Shown piece after piece: positions 17,679-25,107 of a stretch of DNA of 31,465 nucleotides. The stretch is taken from positions 1 to 31,465 of the forward strand of contig DASTBU010000186.1 of NCBI GenBank assembly GCA_035711845.1, in the 5' to 3' direction. This DNA comes from DASTBU01 sp035711845. Its GTDB lineage: Bacteria > Acidobacteriota > Vicinamibacteria > Vicinamibacterales > 2-12-FULL-66-21. The notes under the pieces were generated by a model that worked only from the letters and a program-made list of their open reading frames with translations, made no database searches and was not told the origin of the DNA. Both the position numbers and the translations under genes were made by a program. Each line of letters opens with the position of its first letter. The first letter of the stretch is position 1.

Positions 17679-18305
17679 CTACCGTTTGCGTCCGTGGTTC
17701 TTCTTTCCACGGGCTCCCCTGCGTCGCGGCGCAACGCCGGCGGAAGAGCGCTCGCCGAGCAGGGCGATCCGCTGCACGAGGTCCTCGTGAAGGACGCGCA
17801 TCAGCCGGCGGGTCTCCTCGTCGCCGTCGCGAATCTCCTGCCGCAGCCCCATCAGCGTGAGGCCCTCGCCGCCTGGCCCACGCAACGCCGCGATCTCTGC
17901 TTGCAGCGCCACGAGCGTGAGGCCCTCGCCGCCTGGCCCACGCAACCCCGCAATCTCTGCTTGCAGCGCCACGAGCGTGAGGCCCTCGCCGCCTGGCCCA
18001 CGCAACGCCACAATCTCCTCGTGGAGGTTCGCCAGGCTCTGACCCGCGCCGTTGCCGCGGATGGCGCGCAGTTCCCCGCGAATCACCCCCAGCTCCTCGC
18101 GGATCCCTGCCGTTTCCTCACGGAACTGCGCCAGGGTCACGCGGTCCGCCACATCCAGGTGAATGGCAGAAAACTCCTCGTGCATCTCGCTCCGGAGTTG
18201 CGCAATCTGCGATCCCAGTTCCGCCACTCTGGCGGGAAGCTGCTCCAGTTCGCTCACCGTCCGTTCCAGCCTTTGTAGCCGTAGTTCAACACTTTGCGGC
18301 GGCAT
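17679..18305 (-). CDS. Coiled-coil protein with 20-residue internal repeats, function unknown
   Basis: This 208-residue protein is not one I recognise. Residues about 5-95 are a heptad-patterned Leu/Glu/Arg-rich coiled coil (LQRLERTVSELEQLPARV and onward). Then come nearly three copies of a 20-residue unit: a helix LVALQAEIAG, a short LR, and a flexible GPGGEGLT turn. The C-terminus is again helical and ends in a strongly basic tail (RRRGARGKKNHGRKR). There is no signal peptide or membrane segment. The start is placed at 18305 because AAAGGGATGGAG lies just upstream. Possible roles are a structural or nucleic-acid-associated protein; the basic tail hints at nucleic acid or membrane binding. 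It shares a probable transcript with the Dph6-like gene. Confidence 0.75.
   Translation of the reverse strand: MPPQSVELRLQRLERTVSELEQLPARVAELGSQIAQLRSEMHEEFSAIHLDVADRVTLAQFREETAGIREELGVIRGELRAIRGNGAGQSLANLHEEIVALRGPGGEGLTLVALQAEIAGLRGPGGEGLTLVALQAEIAALRGPGGEGLTLMGLRQEIRDGDEETRRLMRVLHEDLVQRIALLGERSSAGVAPRRRGARGKKNHGRKR
17854..18017. repeat. 60-bp in-frame tandem repeat inside the coiled-coil gene
   Basis: Blocks at 17881-17940 and 17941-18000 match at 58 of 60 positions, with partial copies on both sides (17854-17880 and 18001-18017). The period encodes 20 residues. Such near-identity points to recent duplication or ongoing homogenisation. Confidence 0.95.
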
Positions 18306-18468
18306 CGCTCCATCCCTTTCCTGGCGTCGTGCGCGATCGCCGCGCCGACGTCCAGGGGACGGCAACGCCAATCGCGTGCCTGCCGCTTCATATGCCGGAC
18401 GACGCTAGCATCGTCCCCGAACTTCTGGCAATGGACCGACAGACCCGGCTGGAGATGGCGCGATATCG

Positions 18469-19503
18469 TCATCTGAACGCCTCGGGATGGAGGGCGCGGG
18501 CGATGATTTCCGCGCCTTTTGCGACGCGCGGACCGGGGACGACCGTGCGGGGGTCGGTGATGAAGTAAACGCGACCCGATTGCACGGCGGGCAGGGCGGC
18601 CAGCCTCTGCCACGATTCGATCTCCTTCCGGCGGTGCTCCTCGAGAATCTCACCCGCGCGCACTTCGATGATCACCTCGGGCCTGCGCGCGAGGATGAGC
18701 TCCGATGATGCCTGCACGGACTGCCGTTTGACGTCGGCGAAGATGTTGTCGCCGCCGGCCGCCGTGAGCACGTCGTGCAAGAAGCCGACACCACCGCTCG
18801 CGAAAACACCTCGGGTCGCCAGCGGCTCGCGGCCGATGACGAGCAGGGTCCTGGGCCGAGGCCGTCCAACCGTCCGGCGCCGGAGATCCCGCATTCTCTG
18901 TTCGATCGCGGTCGCGACACCGCCAGCCTCCTCGGTGTGCCCCGTGCGCGCTCCGAGATCGCGAATCGTCGTGGTGATGTCCGCGAGCCCTGCGTGCTGG
19001 TAGCTATACGTTCCGACCCGGGCGCGCTCGAGCTGCCGGCGCAAATCGGTCTGTGTGGCATAGACGACAACGAGGTCCGGCTTCAAGGCCAGGATCTTCT
19101 CGAGATCCGGATCGAGCAGCGCGCCCACACGTTCGAGATTGCGCACCTCGGCTGGGTAGTCATCGAAGCTGCTGACCCCGACCACCTGCGGCCCCGCGCC
19201 GATGGCGAAGAGCATCTCGGTGACCGCGGGAATGAGCGAGATGATGCGCTTCGGTCCCTGTGTCGCCGAAGCCCAAATTGCGGTTGCACACAACAGGACC
19301 GCAACTCCGACCACAGCGCCAACGACTCGAGGCGGCGGACCCGAGGCCACAGACCTCTGACAGGGGACCGAGGACCAGCGCCCTCCGACCCGCGACCGGT
19401 GACGGGGGACCCAGGACGAGGGACCTCGAACCGGGGACTTGTGACCGGGGACCCAGGACCAGGGACTACGGACCAGGGACCTAGGGACCAGGGACCGTCT
19501 CAT
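18469..19503 (-). CDS. btuF: Periplasmic cobalamin-binding protein BtuF
   Basis: A 344-residue class III periplasmic binding protein for the B12 importer. The mature part begins around RIISLIPAVTEMLFAIGAG, has GVSSFDDYP, LKPDLVVVY and a long linker helix, and ends with GRVYFITDPRTVVPGPRVAKGAEIIARALHPEAF, all typical of BtuF-like proteins. The start at 19503 overlaps the btuC stop by four bases (ATGA). The first 55 or so residues are abnormal: they are Arg/Ser/Pro/Trp-rich and repeat every seven residues because they are encoded by a heptamer tract. A hydrophobic signal-like stretch (VVGAVVGVAVLLCATAIWASA) follows. The true start may therefore lie further in, for example a GTG within the hydrophobic stretch, but none has a good context. 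Confidence 0.88.
   Translation of the reverse strand: MRRSLVPRSLVRSPWSWVPGHKSPVRGPSSWVPRHRSRVGGRWSSVPCQRSVASGPPPRVVGAVVGVAVLLCATAIWASATQGPKRIISLIPAVTEMLFAIGAGPQVVGVSSFDDYPAEVRNLERVGALLDPDLEKILALKPDLVVVYATQTDLRRQLERARVGTYSYQHAGLADITTTIRDLGARTGHTEEAGGVATAIEQRMRDLRRRTVGRPRPRTLLVIGREPLATRGVFASGGVGFLHDVLTAAGGDNIFADVKRQSVQASSELILARRPEVIIEVRAGEILEEHRRKEIESWQRLAALPAVQSGRVYFITDPRTVVPGPRVAKGAEIIARALHPEAFR
19337..19498. repeat. Heptanucleotide repeat inside the 5' end of btuF
   Basis: Twenty-three 7-nt units with one extra base, plus-strand pattern GGACCNN (GGACCAG, GGACCTA, GGACCCA, GGACTAC, TGACCGG and similar). On the coding (minus) strand they read NNGGTCC. The tract ends five bases before the btuF ATG and accounts for the odd N-terminus of the predicted protein. 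Confidence 0.9.
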
Positions 19504-20507
19504 GCTTTCCTCACCAGCAGCCATAGGAAGAACGGCCCGCCGAGAATCGCCGTCACGACGCCGACCGGAATTTCGACCGGCGCCATCGCCGTCCTGGACA
19601 CGACGTCGCAGCCCACGAGGAAGGCCGCGCCGAAGAGGGCGGACGCGGGCAGCACGACGCGGTGATCGGCGCCGACCATCAGGCGGACGAGGTGGGGGAT
19701 GATGATCCCCACGAAGCCGATCGGTCCCGCGACGGAGACCGCGGCGCCGGTGGCAAGCGAGGCGCTGAAGAACGCCGCGCGCTGGGCGTGGCGTACGTCG
19801 ATGCCGTGCGTCTCGGCGCTGTCGGGCCCGAGGCTGAGCAGGTTCAGCGGTCGCGCGAGCCAGGCGAACACGGCGAAGGCGACCAGGAGCAGCGGCGCTG
19901 CGGCCACGATTGGCTGGTAGCTGGCGACATCGAGATCGCCGACCAGCCATCGCAGCATCCGGTAAAGGTCGGCGAAATCGGCGAAGAACTGGACGAACAG
20001 GATCAGCGCCGAGAAGAACGCGTTCAGCGTGACCCCGGCGAGCAGGAGCACATTGGTGGACAGCCCGCCCCGGCGTGCGCGGGCAAGCGCGTAGACGATC
20101 GTCACGGCGCCGATCGAGCCCGCGAAGCTTGCGAGAGGGATGGCGGGCAGGCCCGCCCACCCGAACGTCCAGCCGGATGTAATCACGAGCATCGCGCCGA
20201 GCGCCGCTCCCGCCGACACGCCGAGCGTGAACGGTGTTGCCAGCGGGTTTCTGAGCAGCCCCTGAAACACCACGCCGGCCGCTGCCAGCCCGGCGCCCAC
20301 CAGTGCGCCCGCCAGCGTGCGCGGGAGACGCGCCACGAAGAAGATCTGGGCGTCCACGTTGTCCGCAAACGGGATCGAGGGGTCGAACGCGCGCCGGAGG
20401 CTGATCGCTGTCGAGCCGGCGAGCGGCGCCACCAGGATCGCGGCCGCCGCCAGCGCGCCGAAGGCGGCGGTGGTCACCAGCACGCGGCGGCGAATCGGGC
20501 GATTCAC
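19500..20507 (-). CDS. btuC: B12 ABC transporter permease BtuC
   Basis: A 335-residue FecCD/BtuC-type permease with about 10 membrane helices. Recognisable parts are RLPRTLAGALVGAGLAAAGVVFQGLLRNPLATPFTLGVSAGAALGA near the N-terminus, the SLGPDSAETHGID coupling region that contacts the ATPase, and GPIGFVGIIIPHLVRLMVGADHR before the last helices. The start is taken at the GTG at 20507, which overlaps the btuD stop (GTGA). A longer frame exists, but its extra residues are Arg-rich shadow of btuD. The stop overlaps btuF. In the inner membrane it pairs with BtuD; substrate by riboswitch context is cobalamin, though iron-siderophore permeases share the family. Confidence 0.93.
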   Translation of the reverse strand: MNRPIRRRVLVTTAAFGALAAAAILVAPLAGSTAISLRRAFDPSIPFADNVDAQIFFVARLPRTLAGALVGAGLAAAGVVFQGLLRNPLATPFTLGVSAGAALGAMLVITSGWTFGWAGLPAIPLASFAGSIGAVTIVYALARARRGGLSTNVLLLAGVTLNAFFSALILFVQFFADFADLYRMLRWLVGDLDVASYQPIVAAAPLLLVAFAVFAWLARPLNLLSLGPDSAETHGIDVRHAQRAAFFSASLATGAAVSVAGPIGFVGIIIPHLVRLMVGADHRVVLPASALFGAAFLVGCDVVSRTAMAPVEIPVGVVTAILGGPFFLWLLVRKA

Positions 20508-21334
20508 CAACCGACTCCTGGCGGCGTGCGTGCGATCGGCACCACGACAAGATGGCCGGCCGCGTCGTGTTCGCGCACATCGGCCTCGACGCCGTACAGC
20601 GCGCGAACGTTCTCCGGCGTCAGCACGTCGCGAGTCGGGCCCCATGCCAGCACGCGCCCGTCGCGCAGCAGCACCAGGGTCCGGCACACGCTCGCCGCGA
20701 AGTTCAGGTCGTGGGTGGAGACGACGATGGCGATCTGCCGTCGATGCTGCAGATCGCGCAGCAGCGCGGATACCTCGAGCTGATAGGCGAGATCGAGCGC
20801 CGCCGTCGGTTCATCGAGCAGCAGCAGCGATCCGCCGCCGTTGCTTCCCGCAATCTGCGCGAGCGCGGCAGCGATCACGACCCGCTGCTTCTCGCCGCCG
20901 CTCAGGGTGGCGAACACGCGATCCTCGAACGGAGCGGTCCCTGTGGCCGCAAGCGCGTCGCGCGCGATCGCGATGTCTGCGGGCCCCTCCACCTGGAACG
21001 TGCCGAGGTGCGGGTAGCGCCCCATCAGCACCACCTCGAGCACGGTGTAGTCGAACGCGAGGTGCGTTTCCTGCGGGACGACCGCCATCCGGCGTGCGAT
21101 CGCGTTGCGCGAGGCCTGGGTGAGGTCCTTGCCGTCGAGCGTGACGCGGCCGCGCGAGGCCTCGATCGTTCCGGCCAGAACTTTCAGCAGCGTGGTCTTG
21201 CCGGATCCGTTGGGTCCGAGGATCCCGACGAAGCTGCGATCGGGAATCTCGACCGACACCCCGCGCAGCACCGGAGCACGCGCGTAAGCGAACTCGACGT
21301 CAGTGGCTCGCAGCAACTCGAAGCCCGGCGACAA
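20504..21334 (-). CDS. btuD: B12 ABC transporter ATPase BtuD
   Basis: This 276-residue ABC ATPase has Walker A GPNGSGKTT at residues 40-48, a Q-loop in VVPQET, signature LSGGEKQR (about 145), Walker B with LLLLDEPTAALD, and the switch histidine in VSTHDLN. The C-terminus has the GPTRDVLTPENVRALYGVEADV extension common to FepC/BtuD-type proteins. The longest supported start is a TTG at 21334, inside the last 35 bp of btuB; another TTG at 21316, directly before LRATDVEF, is equally credible. It is translationally overlapped with btuC downstream. Confidence 0.92.
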   Translation of the reverse strand: MSPGFELLRATDVEFAYARAPVLRGVSVEIPDRSFVGILGPNGSGKTTLLKVLAGTIEASRGRVTLDGKDLTQASRNAIARRMAVVPQETHLAFDYTVLEVVLMGRYPHLGTFQVEGPADIAIARDALAATGTAPFEDRVFATLSGGEKQRVVIAAALAQIAGSNGGGSLLLLDEPTAALDLAYQLEVSALLRDLQHRRQIAIVVSTHDLNFAASVCRTLVLLRDGRVLAWGPTRDVLTPENVRALYGVEADVREHDAAGHLVVVPIARTPPGVGW

Positions 21335-23558
21335 CGCCGCGAGGCAGGGCAGGGAAGCCCAGCACTTCCTCGTACTCGCGGCCGAAAAGGTTGTTCACGT
21401 GGCCGAAAAGCTCGACGGCTTCGAACAGTTGCCAGGAGAGTCCGGCGTTCCAGACCGAGTAGCCCGCGGCGTAGAACAGGCCGCCGAATGTCCCGAGCGA
21501 TGGCTCGACGTCGAGCACGCGGCCGCGGCCGCCACCGTGAAGGAACCCGCTCAGCCGTCCGGCGTCCAGCAGCACGTCGGCCGTGAATCGGTGCTTCGGG
21601 CGGCGGAGAAGCGGATCGCCGGGGGCGAACGGAGGCGGCGCACCGGGCGCTCCATCGACCGCCAGGATCTCGCTCTCGAGGAACGTGTATCCCGCCCCGA
21701 ACTGCAGATCGACAGGCCTGCGCGCGTTGAGCCGCAGGCGCCCGCTGGCGGTCAGCTCGAGGCCGCGCGCCCGCGCGTTCGAGATGTTGTCGGTCCGATA
21801 CCGGCTGGTCCCCGAGAAGGAACCGACCGCGACGATCAGGTCGTCGTACTCGTTGAAGAACGCGGTAGCTTCGAGGAGGGCCCGGCCGTCGAAGAGCGCC
21901 TGATCGATCCCGAAGTCGAAGCTGCGGCTGCGCTCCGGCTTCAACCCGGGGTTGTCGGTGAACGCGATCTCGAAGGCATCGGGTGGACGGATGCCCGTTC
22001 CCGCCGATGCGCGCAGCTTGGTGTAGCCGGCATCGGCCGATCGCACGAACCAGGCCGCCGCGATCTTCGGGTTTGCCGACACGACCGTGTCTTCGCCGAA
22101 GTCGGGCCGGGGCGCGAAGCCATCCGCGTTTCCGTCGAGCGCGTCGCGCGTAATCCGCTCGACGCGGACTCCACCGGTCAGGTAAATGCGCGCGTCATCA
22201 TGCCAGCGGACCTCGCCGAACACGCCGGTCTGGCCGCGCTCGACGGGCACTTCGCGCGCGCCGCTGGCGGTGATGAACGTGCCTCCGGCGCGTTCGCGCA
22301 GGACTTCGGCGCCAAGGGAGGCGGCCATCGAGCTGGTCAGCTCGATGTCGGCCTGTGCGCGCGCGGTCGTCCGGCGCGACCAGTTCTCGGATTCACCGAA
22401 AGGGCTGACGAACACGCCATCGATCCGGCCGTGTGTGGCTTGCGCCTGCCCGCGGAACTTGCCGCCCGAGGGTGTCGTGCCGGAGATCGAGGACAGCCAT
22501 CTGTCGTTGGTCCCACGCGACACCGCGTCGATCCCCTCGAACAACCCGGCGGGGTCGGAGCCGAACGGACCCGGAGCGCCGTGCTCGTCCTCGATGTACT
22601 GCACGTCCCCGCGCACGCCGGCGCCGTCGGCGCGCTGCCAGCCACCGCCGCCCGACAAGGCGGTCCGCACGTAGTCGTCGTTGACGATGGCCTCGCCCGC
22701 CGCCGTTCGGTCGCCGTTCCTGCCATCGGTCGCGAGCCGCTCCGCGCTCCCGCCCCACTGCCAAAGTCCGATTCCGCCCGACGAGGCAGCTGTCGCGCGC
22801 GTCGTGTCGAAGCTGCCGGCCTCGAACGACGCGCTGCCCCTCGGCGCGCCGCCGCGCTTCGTGATCACGCGTATCACGGCCCCGATCGCGTTGGAACCGT
22901 ACAACGCGCTCTGCGGGCCGCGTACGACCTCGATCCGCTCGACGTTGACGACCGGCACGTGCGCGAAATCCAGGCCGCCTCCGAACGCGTTCGCCTGCAC
23001 GCCGTCGATGAGCACCAGCGAGTAGTCGGACTCGCCCCCCCGGGGAAAGACGCTCGTGACCGCCCCGCGGCCGCCGGCGGCTGCAACGGCGAGGCCCGGC
23101 ACGAGCCGCAAGGCATCCGCGAGGCCGTCGATCTGTCGCGCGCGGAGCTCTTCCCCCGTGATGATGCTGACGCTCGACGACGTAGTGGACAGCGGAACAT
23201 CGGTCTGGGCGGCGGACACGACCACCGACTCTGCGATCGCGCTCACGGACAGCTCGATCGTTCCAAGATCGCGTGGCGCGGCTCCTCCCCCGATCGTCAC
23301 GGGCCGGGCGTGGAACCCTTCGAGTGCCACTCTGATCTCGACCCGGCCGTCGTCGGGGCCGTCCATGCGGAATGCGCCCGTCGAATCGGTGCGGGTCGTG
23401 GACGCGATGGCGCCGCCGCGCACGAGCAGGACGTCCACGCCCCCAACCGCGCGCCCGTCCGGATCGAGGACACGTCCGGTGATCGGACCGGCCAGCGCCG
23501 CGATCGAAGAAGCGAAGATGAAAAAGGGAACCAGGAGGGAGCGAAAGAGGTAAGGCAC
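21300..23558 (-). CDS. btuB: TonB-dependent outer membrane receptor, BtuB type
   Basis: This 752-residue receptor begins with a signal peptide (LFRSLLVPFFIFASSIAALA). A carboxypeptidase-regulatory-like domain (about 25-105: GRVLDPDGRAVGGVDVLLVRGG and so on) precedes the plug, which is a frequent layout in Acidobacteriota and Bacteroidota. Then come the TonB box region, the plug (about 125-235, with LRLVPGLAVAAAGGRGAVTSVFPRGG and RIEVVRGPQSALYGSNAIGAVIRVITKRG) and a 22-stranded barrel ending VNNLFGREYEEVLGFPALPRGVVAGLRV. The GTG at 23558 is chosen because AAAGGAG stands at ideal distance upstream and the signal peptide begins there; a longer frame runs into the riboswitch. The riboswitch and adjacent btuDCF make cobalamin the likely ligand. 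Confidence 0.93.
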   Translation of the reverse strand: MPYLFRSLLVPFFIFASSIAALAGPITGRVLDPDGRAVGGVDVLLVRGGAIASTTRTDSTGAFRMDGPDDGRVEIRVALEGFHARPVTIGGGAAPRDLGTIELSVSAIAESVVVSAAQTDVPLSTTSSSVSIITGEELRARQIDGLADALRLVPGLAVAAAGGRGAVTSVFPRGGESDYSLVLIDGVQANAFGGGLDFAHVPVVNVERIEVVRGPQSALYGSNAIGAVIRVITKRGGAPRGSASFEAGSFDTTRATAASSGGIGLWQWGGSAERLATDGRNGDRTAAGEAIVNDDYVRTALSGGGGWQRADGAGVRGDVQYIEDEHGAPGPFGSDPAGLFEGIDAVSRGTNDRWLSSISGTTPSGGKFRGQAQATHGRIDGVFVSPFGESENWSRRTTARAQADIELTSSMAASLGAEVLRERAGGTFITASGAREVPVERGQTGVFGEVRWHDDARIYLTGGVRVERITRDALDGNADGFAPRPDFGEDTVVSANPKIAAAWFVRSADAGYTKLRASAGTGIRPPDAFEIAFTDNPGLKPERSRSFDFGIDQALFDGRALLEATAFFNEYDDLIVAVGSFSGTSRYRTDNISNARARGLELTASGRLRLNARRPVDLQFGAGYTFLESEILAVDGAPGAPPPFAPGDPLLRRPKHRFTADVLLDAGRLSGFLHGGGRGRVLDVEPSLGTFGGLFYAAGYSVWNAGLSWQLFEAVELFGHVNNLFGREYEEVLGFPALPRGVVAGLRVAASH

Positions 23559-23564
23559 CGGGGG

Positions 23565-23590
23565 CTCCTTTCGGCGTGGTCTCGCGCCGA
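23565..23590 (-). promoter_or_regulatory. btuB ribosome binding site with adjoining hairpin (probable expression platform)
   Basis: On the minus strand the Shine-Dalgarno AAGGAG (23565-23570) is immediately preceded by a hairpin, TCGGCG (23590-23585), an 8-nt loop, and CGCCGA (23576-23571). There is no U-run, so control of translation initiation is more likely than termination. This hairpin sits between the aptamer and the start. Confidence 0.55.
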
Positions 23591-23599
23591 TGAAAAGGA

Positions 23600-23802
23600 C
23601 GTCCCGGCGGCCAGGTATCCTGGCTTGCGGATCGTCGTCCCCCGTCTGCCTCCTCGCCTTCCCGCGCCCTACGGCGCAGTGGCGGCCGGCTGGACCGGCT
23701 GGGAAGCGGGACTCCCCGCTTACAGTGGCGGCACCGCGTGGGCTTTGCACCCCCTTCGCAAGGCCACCGGGAAGAGCCGCTCCGCCTCGGTGCGGCTCTC
23801 GT
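23600..23802 (-). ncRNA. Cobalamin riboswitch upstream of btuB
   Basis: The minus strand carries the two best-conserved parts of the cobalamin aptamer in correct order. CGCGGTGCCGCCACTGTAAG lies at 23738-23719, within the core, where GCCACTGTAA matches the GCAACTGTAA element. The B12 box AAGCCAGGATACCTGGCC lies at 23626-23609. The GGGGGTGCAAAGCCCACGCGG segment of the central junction also fits. A 5' stem (AGAGCCGC at 23799-23792 with GCGGCTCT at 23780-23773) marks the left limit. The boundaries are approximate. Binding of adenosyl- or other cobalamins would lower expression of btuB and probably the whole uptake operon. Confidence 0.93.
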
Positions 23803-23816
23803 CAGTTGTGTCCGCG

Positions 23817-23825
23817 AGTATAGCA
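23817..23825 (-). promoter_or_regulatory. Candidate extended -10 promoter of the btuB operon
   Basis: TGCTATACT reads on the minus strand from 23825 to 23817: an extended -10 (TGn) joined to TATACT. Transcription would begin about 10 bases before the riboswitch. No good -35 is visible. A plus-strand TAAAAT at 23831-23836 could serve the divergent mqnE. Confidence 0.5.
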
Positions 23826-23834
23826 CGCGGTAAA

Positions 23835-23883
23835 ATTGAAGGCTGAAGTTGGAAGGCTGAAGTTGGAAGGGTGAAGTTGCAGA
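23835..23883. repeat. Heptanucleotide repeat running into the mqnE start
   Basis: Seven units of pattern NNtGAAG: ATTGAAG, GCTGAAG, TTGGAAG, GCTGAAG, TTGGAAG, GGTGAAG and the decayed TTGCAGA. The GTG start of mqnE (23871-23873) lies inside the sixth unit. Confidence 0.9.
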
Positions 23884-25010
23884 GCAGAATCAGGCAACTC
23901 GGTCTCGGCGATGTCGCCGCGAAGCTCGATGGGGGCGTGCGCCTCAGCCTCGGGGACGGCGTGCGCCTGTTCGAGTGTCCAGATCTGCTGGCTGTGGGGT
24001 GGCTGGCCAATCGCGAGCGCGAGAAGCGACACGGCGCTCGCACGTACTACAACTTCAACATCCGCCTCGAAGCGACGAACGTGTGCGTGGCGAGCTGTCT
24101 GTTCTGCTCGTTCGCCAGGCTCGAGCCTGGCGACGCCGGATCCTACACGATGTCGCTCGAGCAGGCCTGGGACAAGCTGCGCCAGCGGGCGCACCAGCCG
24201 CTGACCGAGGTTCATGTGGTGAACGGGCTGCATCCCGATCTGCCGTTCGACTACTACCTGGACCTGCTGCGCGGCTTCAAGCGGATCCGCCCGGACGTGC
24301 ATCTCAAGTGCTTCACCGCCGTCGAGATCGCGTTCTTCTCGGATCTCTACGGCATCTCGGACCGGCAGGTGCTCGCGGCGCTGCAGGATGCGGGCCTCGA
24401 TTCGCTGCCGGGCGGCGGCGCCGAGGTGTTCGCCGAGCGCGTGCGGCGCAAGATCTGTCACGACAAGTGTGGCACCGATCGGTACCTCGACATCCATCGA
24501 CTCGCGCACGGCATGGGGATGCGCTCGAACATCACGATGCTCTACGGCCACATCGAGACCATCGAGGAGCGGGTCGATCACATGCTCCGCACGCGCGCCC
24601 TGCAGGACGAGACAGGTGGCCTGCAGGCCTTCATTCCCCTCGCCTTCCACCCCGACAACAACCAGATGCGCAAGCTGCCGCCGCCCACCGCCGCTGACAC
24701 GCTCCGCGTCCACGCGGTGTCGCGGCTGATGCTCGACAACATTCCCCACGTGAAGGCATTCTGGATCGCGACGGGTGTGGACGTGGCGCAGATCTCGCTG
24801 TGGTTCGGCGTGGACGACCTCGATGGCACGGTCCAGGAAGAAAAGATCTACCACATGGCCGGCGCGCGGACGCCGGAGGCCATGACGACGTCTGCCATCC
24901 GCCGGCTCATCCGCGCGGCCGGCCGCGAGCCCGTCGAGCGCGACACCCTGTACAACGTCATCACCGGCCCCGACGCGCCCGACGACGCCCACGCCACACT
25001 GGTACAATAG
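23871..25010 (+). CDS. mqnE: Aminofutalosine synthase MqnE (radical SAM)
   Basis: A 379-residue radical SAM enzyme with the cluster motif CVASCLFC (cysteines at residues 72, 76 and 79), in the order CX3CX2C. The YYNFNIRLEATNVC lead-in, EVHVVNGLHPDLPFDYYLDLLR, KCFTAVEI, LPGGGAEVF and the LAFHPDNNQM segment match MqnE, which joins 3-(1-carboxyvinyloxy)benzoate to SAM in the futalosine menaquinone route. The related MqnC is the only serious alternative, but the HPDNN and LPGGGAEVF contexts favour MqnE. The start is a GTG within a heptamer repeat; no better start occurs downstream in the right place. nadA follows 97 bp later. A [4Fe-4S] cluster must be supplied, presumably by the SUF system. Confidence 0.9.
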   Translation: MKLQSRIRQLGLGDVAAKLDGGVRLSLGDGVRLFECPDLLAVGWLANREREKRHGARTYYNFNIRLEATNVCVASCLFCSFARLEPGDAGSYTMSLEQAWDKLRQRAHQPLTEVHVVNGLHPDLPFDYYLDLLRGFKRIRPDVHLKCFTAVEIAFFSDLYGISDRQVLAALQDAGLDSLPGGGAEVFAERVRRKICHDKCGTDRYLDIHRLAHGMGMRSNITMLYGHIETIEERVDHMLRTRALQDETGGLQAFIPLAFHPDNNQMRKLPPPTAADTLRVHAVSRLMLDNIPHVKAFWIATGVDVAQISLWFGVDDLDGTVQEEKIYHMAGARTPEAMTTSAIRRLIRAAGREPVERDTLYNVITGPDAPDDAHATLVQ

Positions 25011-25036
25011 ATAAAGAGCATGCCTCGCCGAGGCAT
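24999..25036 (+). promoter_or_regulatory. Candidate nadA promoter and leader hairpin
   Basis: TGG-TACAAT (25000-25008) is an extended -10 candidate overlapping the mqnE stop. About 12 bases later, ATGCCTC (25020-25026), GCC and GAGGCAT (25030-25036) form a perfect 7-bp hairpin followed by TTTCG. It may end the mqnE message weakly, or lie in the nadA leader. Both readings are unproven. Confidence 0.35.
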
Positions 25037-25063
25037 TTCGCACCCTGTCGTCCCAGCCAACTC

Positions 25064-25098
25064 GAAGCTGGAAGCTGGAAACTGGAAACTGGAAACTG
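25064..25098. repeat. Heptanucleotide spacer repeat before nadA
   Basis: Two GAAGCTG units are followed by three GAAACTG units, ending nine bases before the nadA ATG. Confidence 0.85.
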
Positions 25099-25107
25099 AC
25101 GAAGCTC

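Noticed and set aside
21303..23846. 847-codon plus-strand frame across btuB and its riboswitch
   Set aside because: Its frame runs through both the receptor gene and the structured RNA, and its composition is Arg/Ala/Asp-rich shadow.
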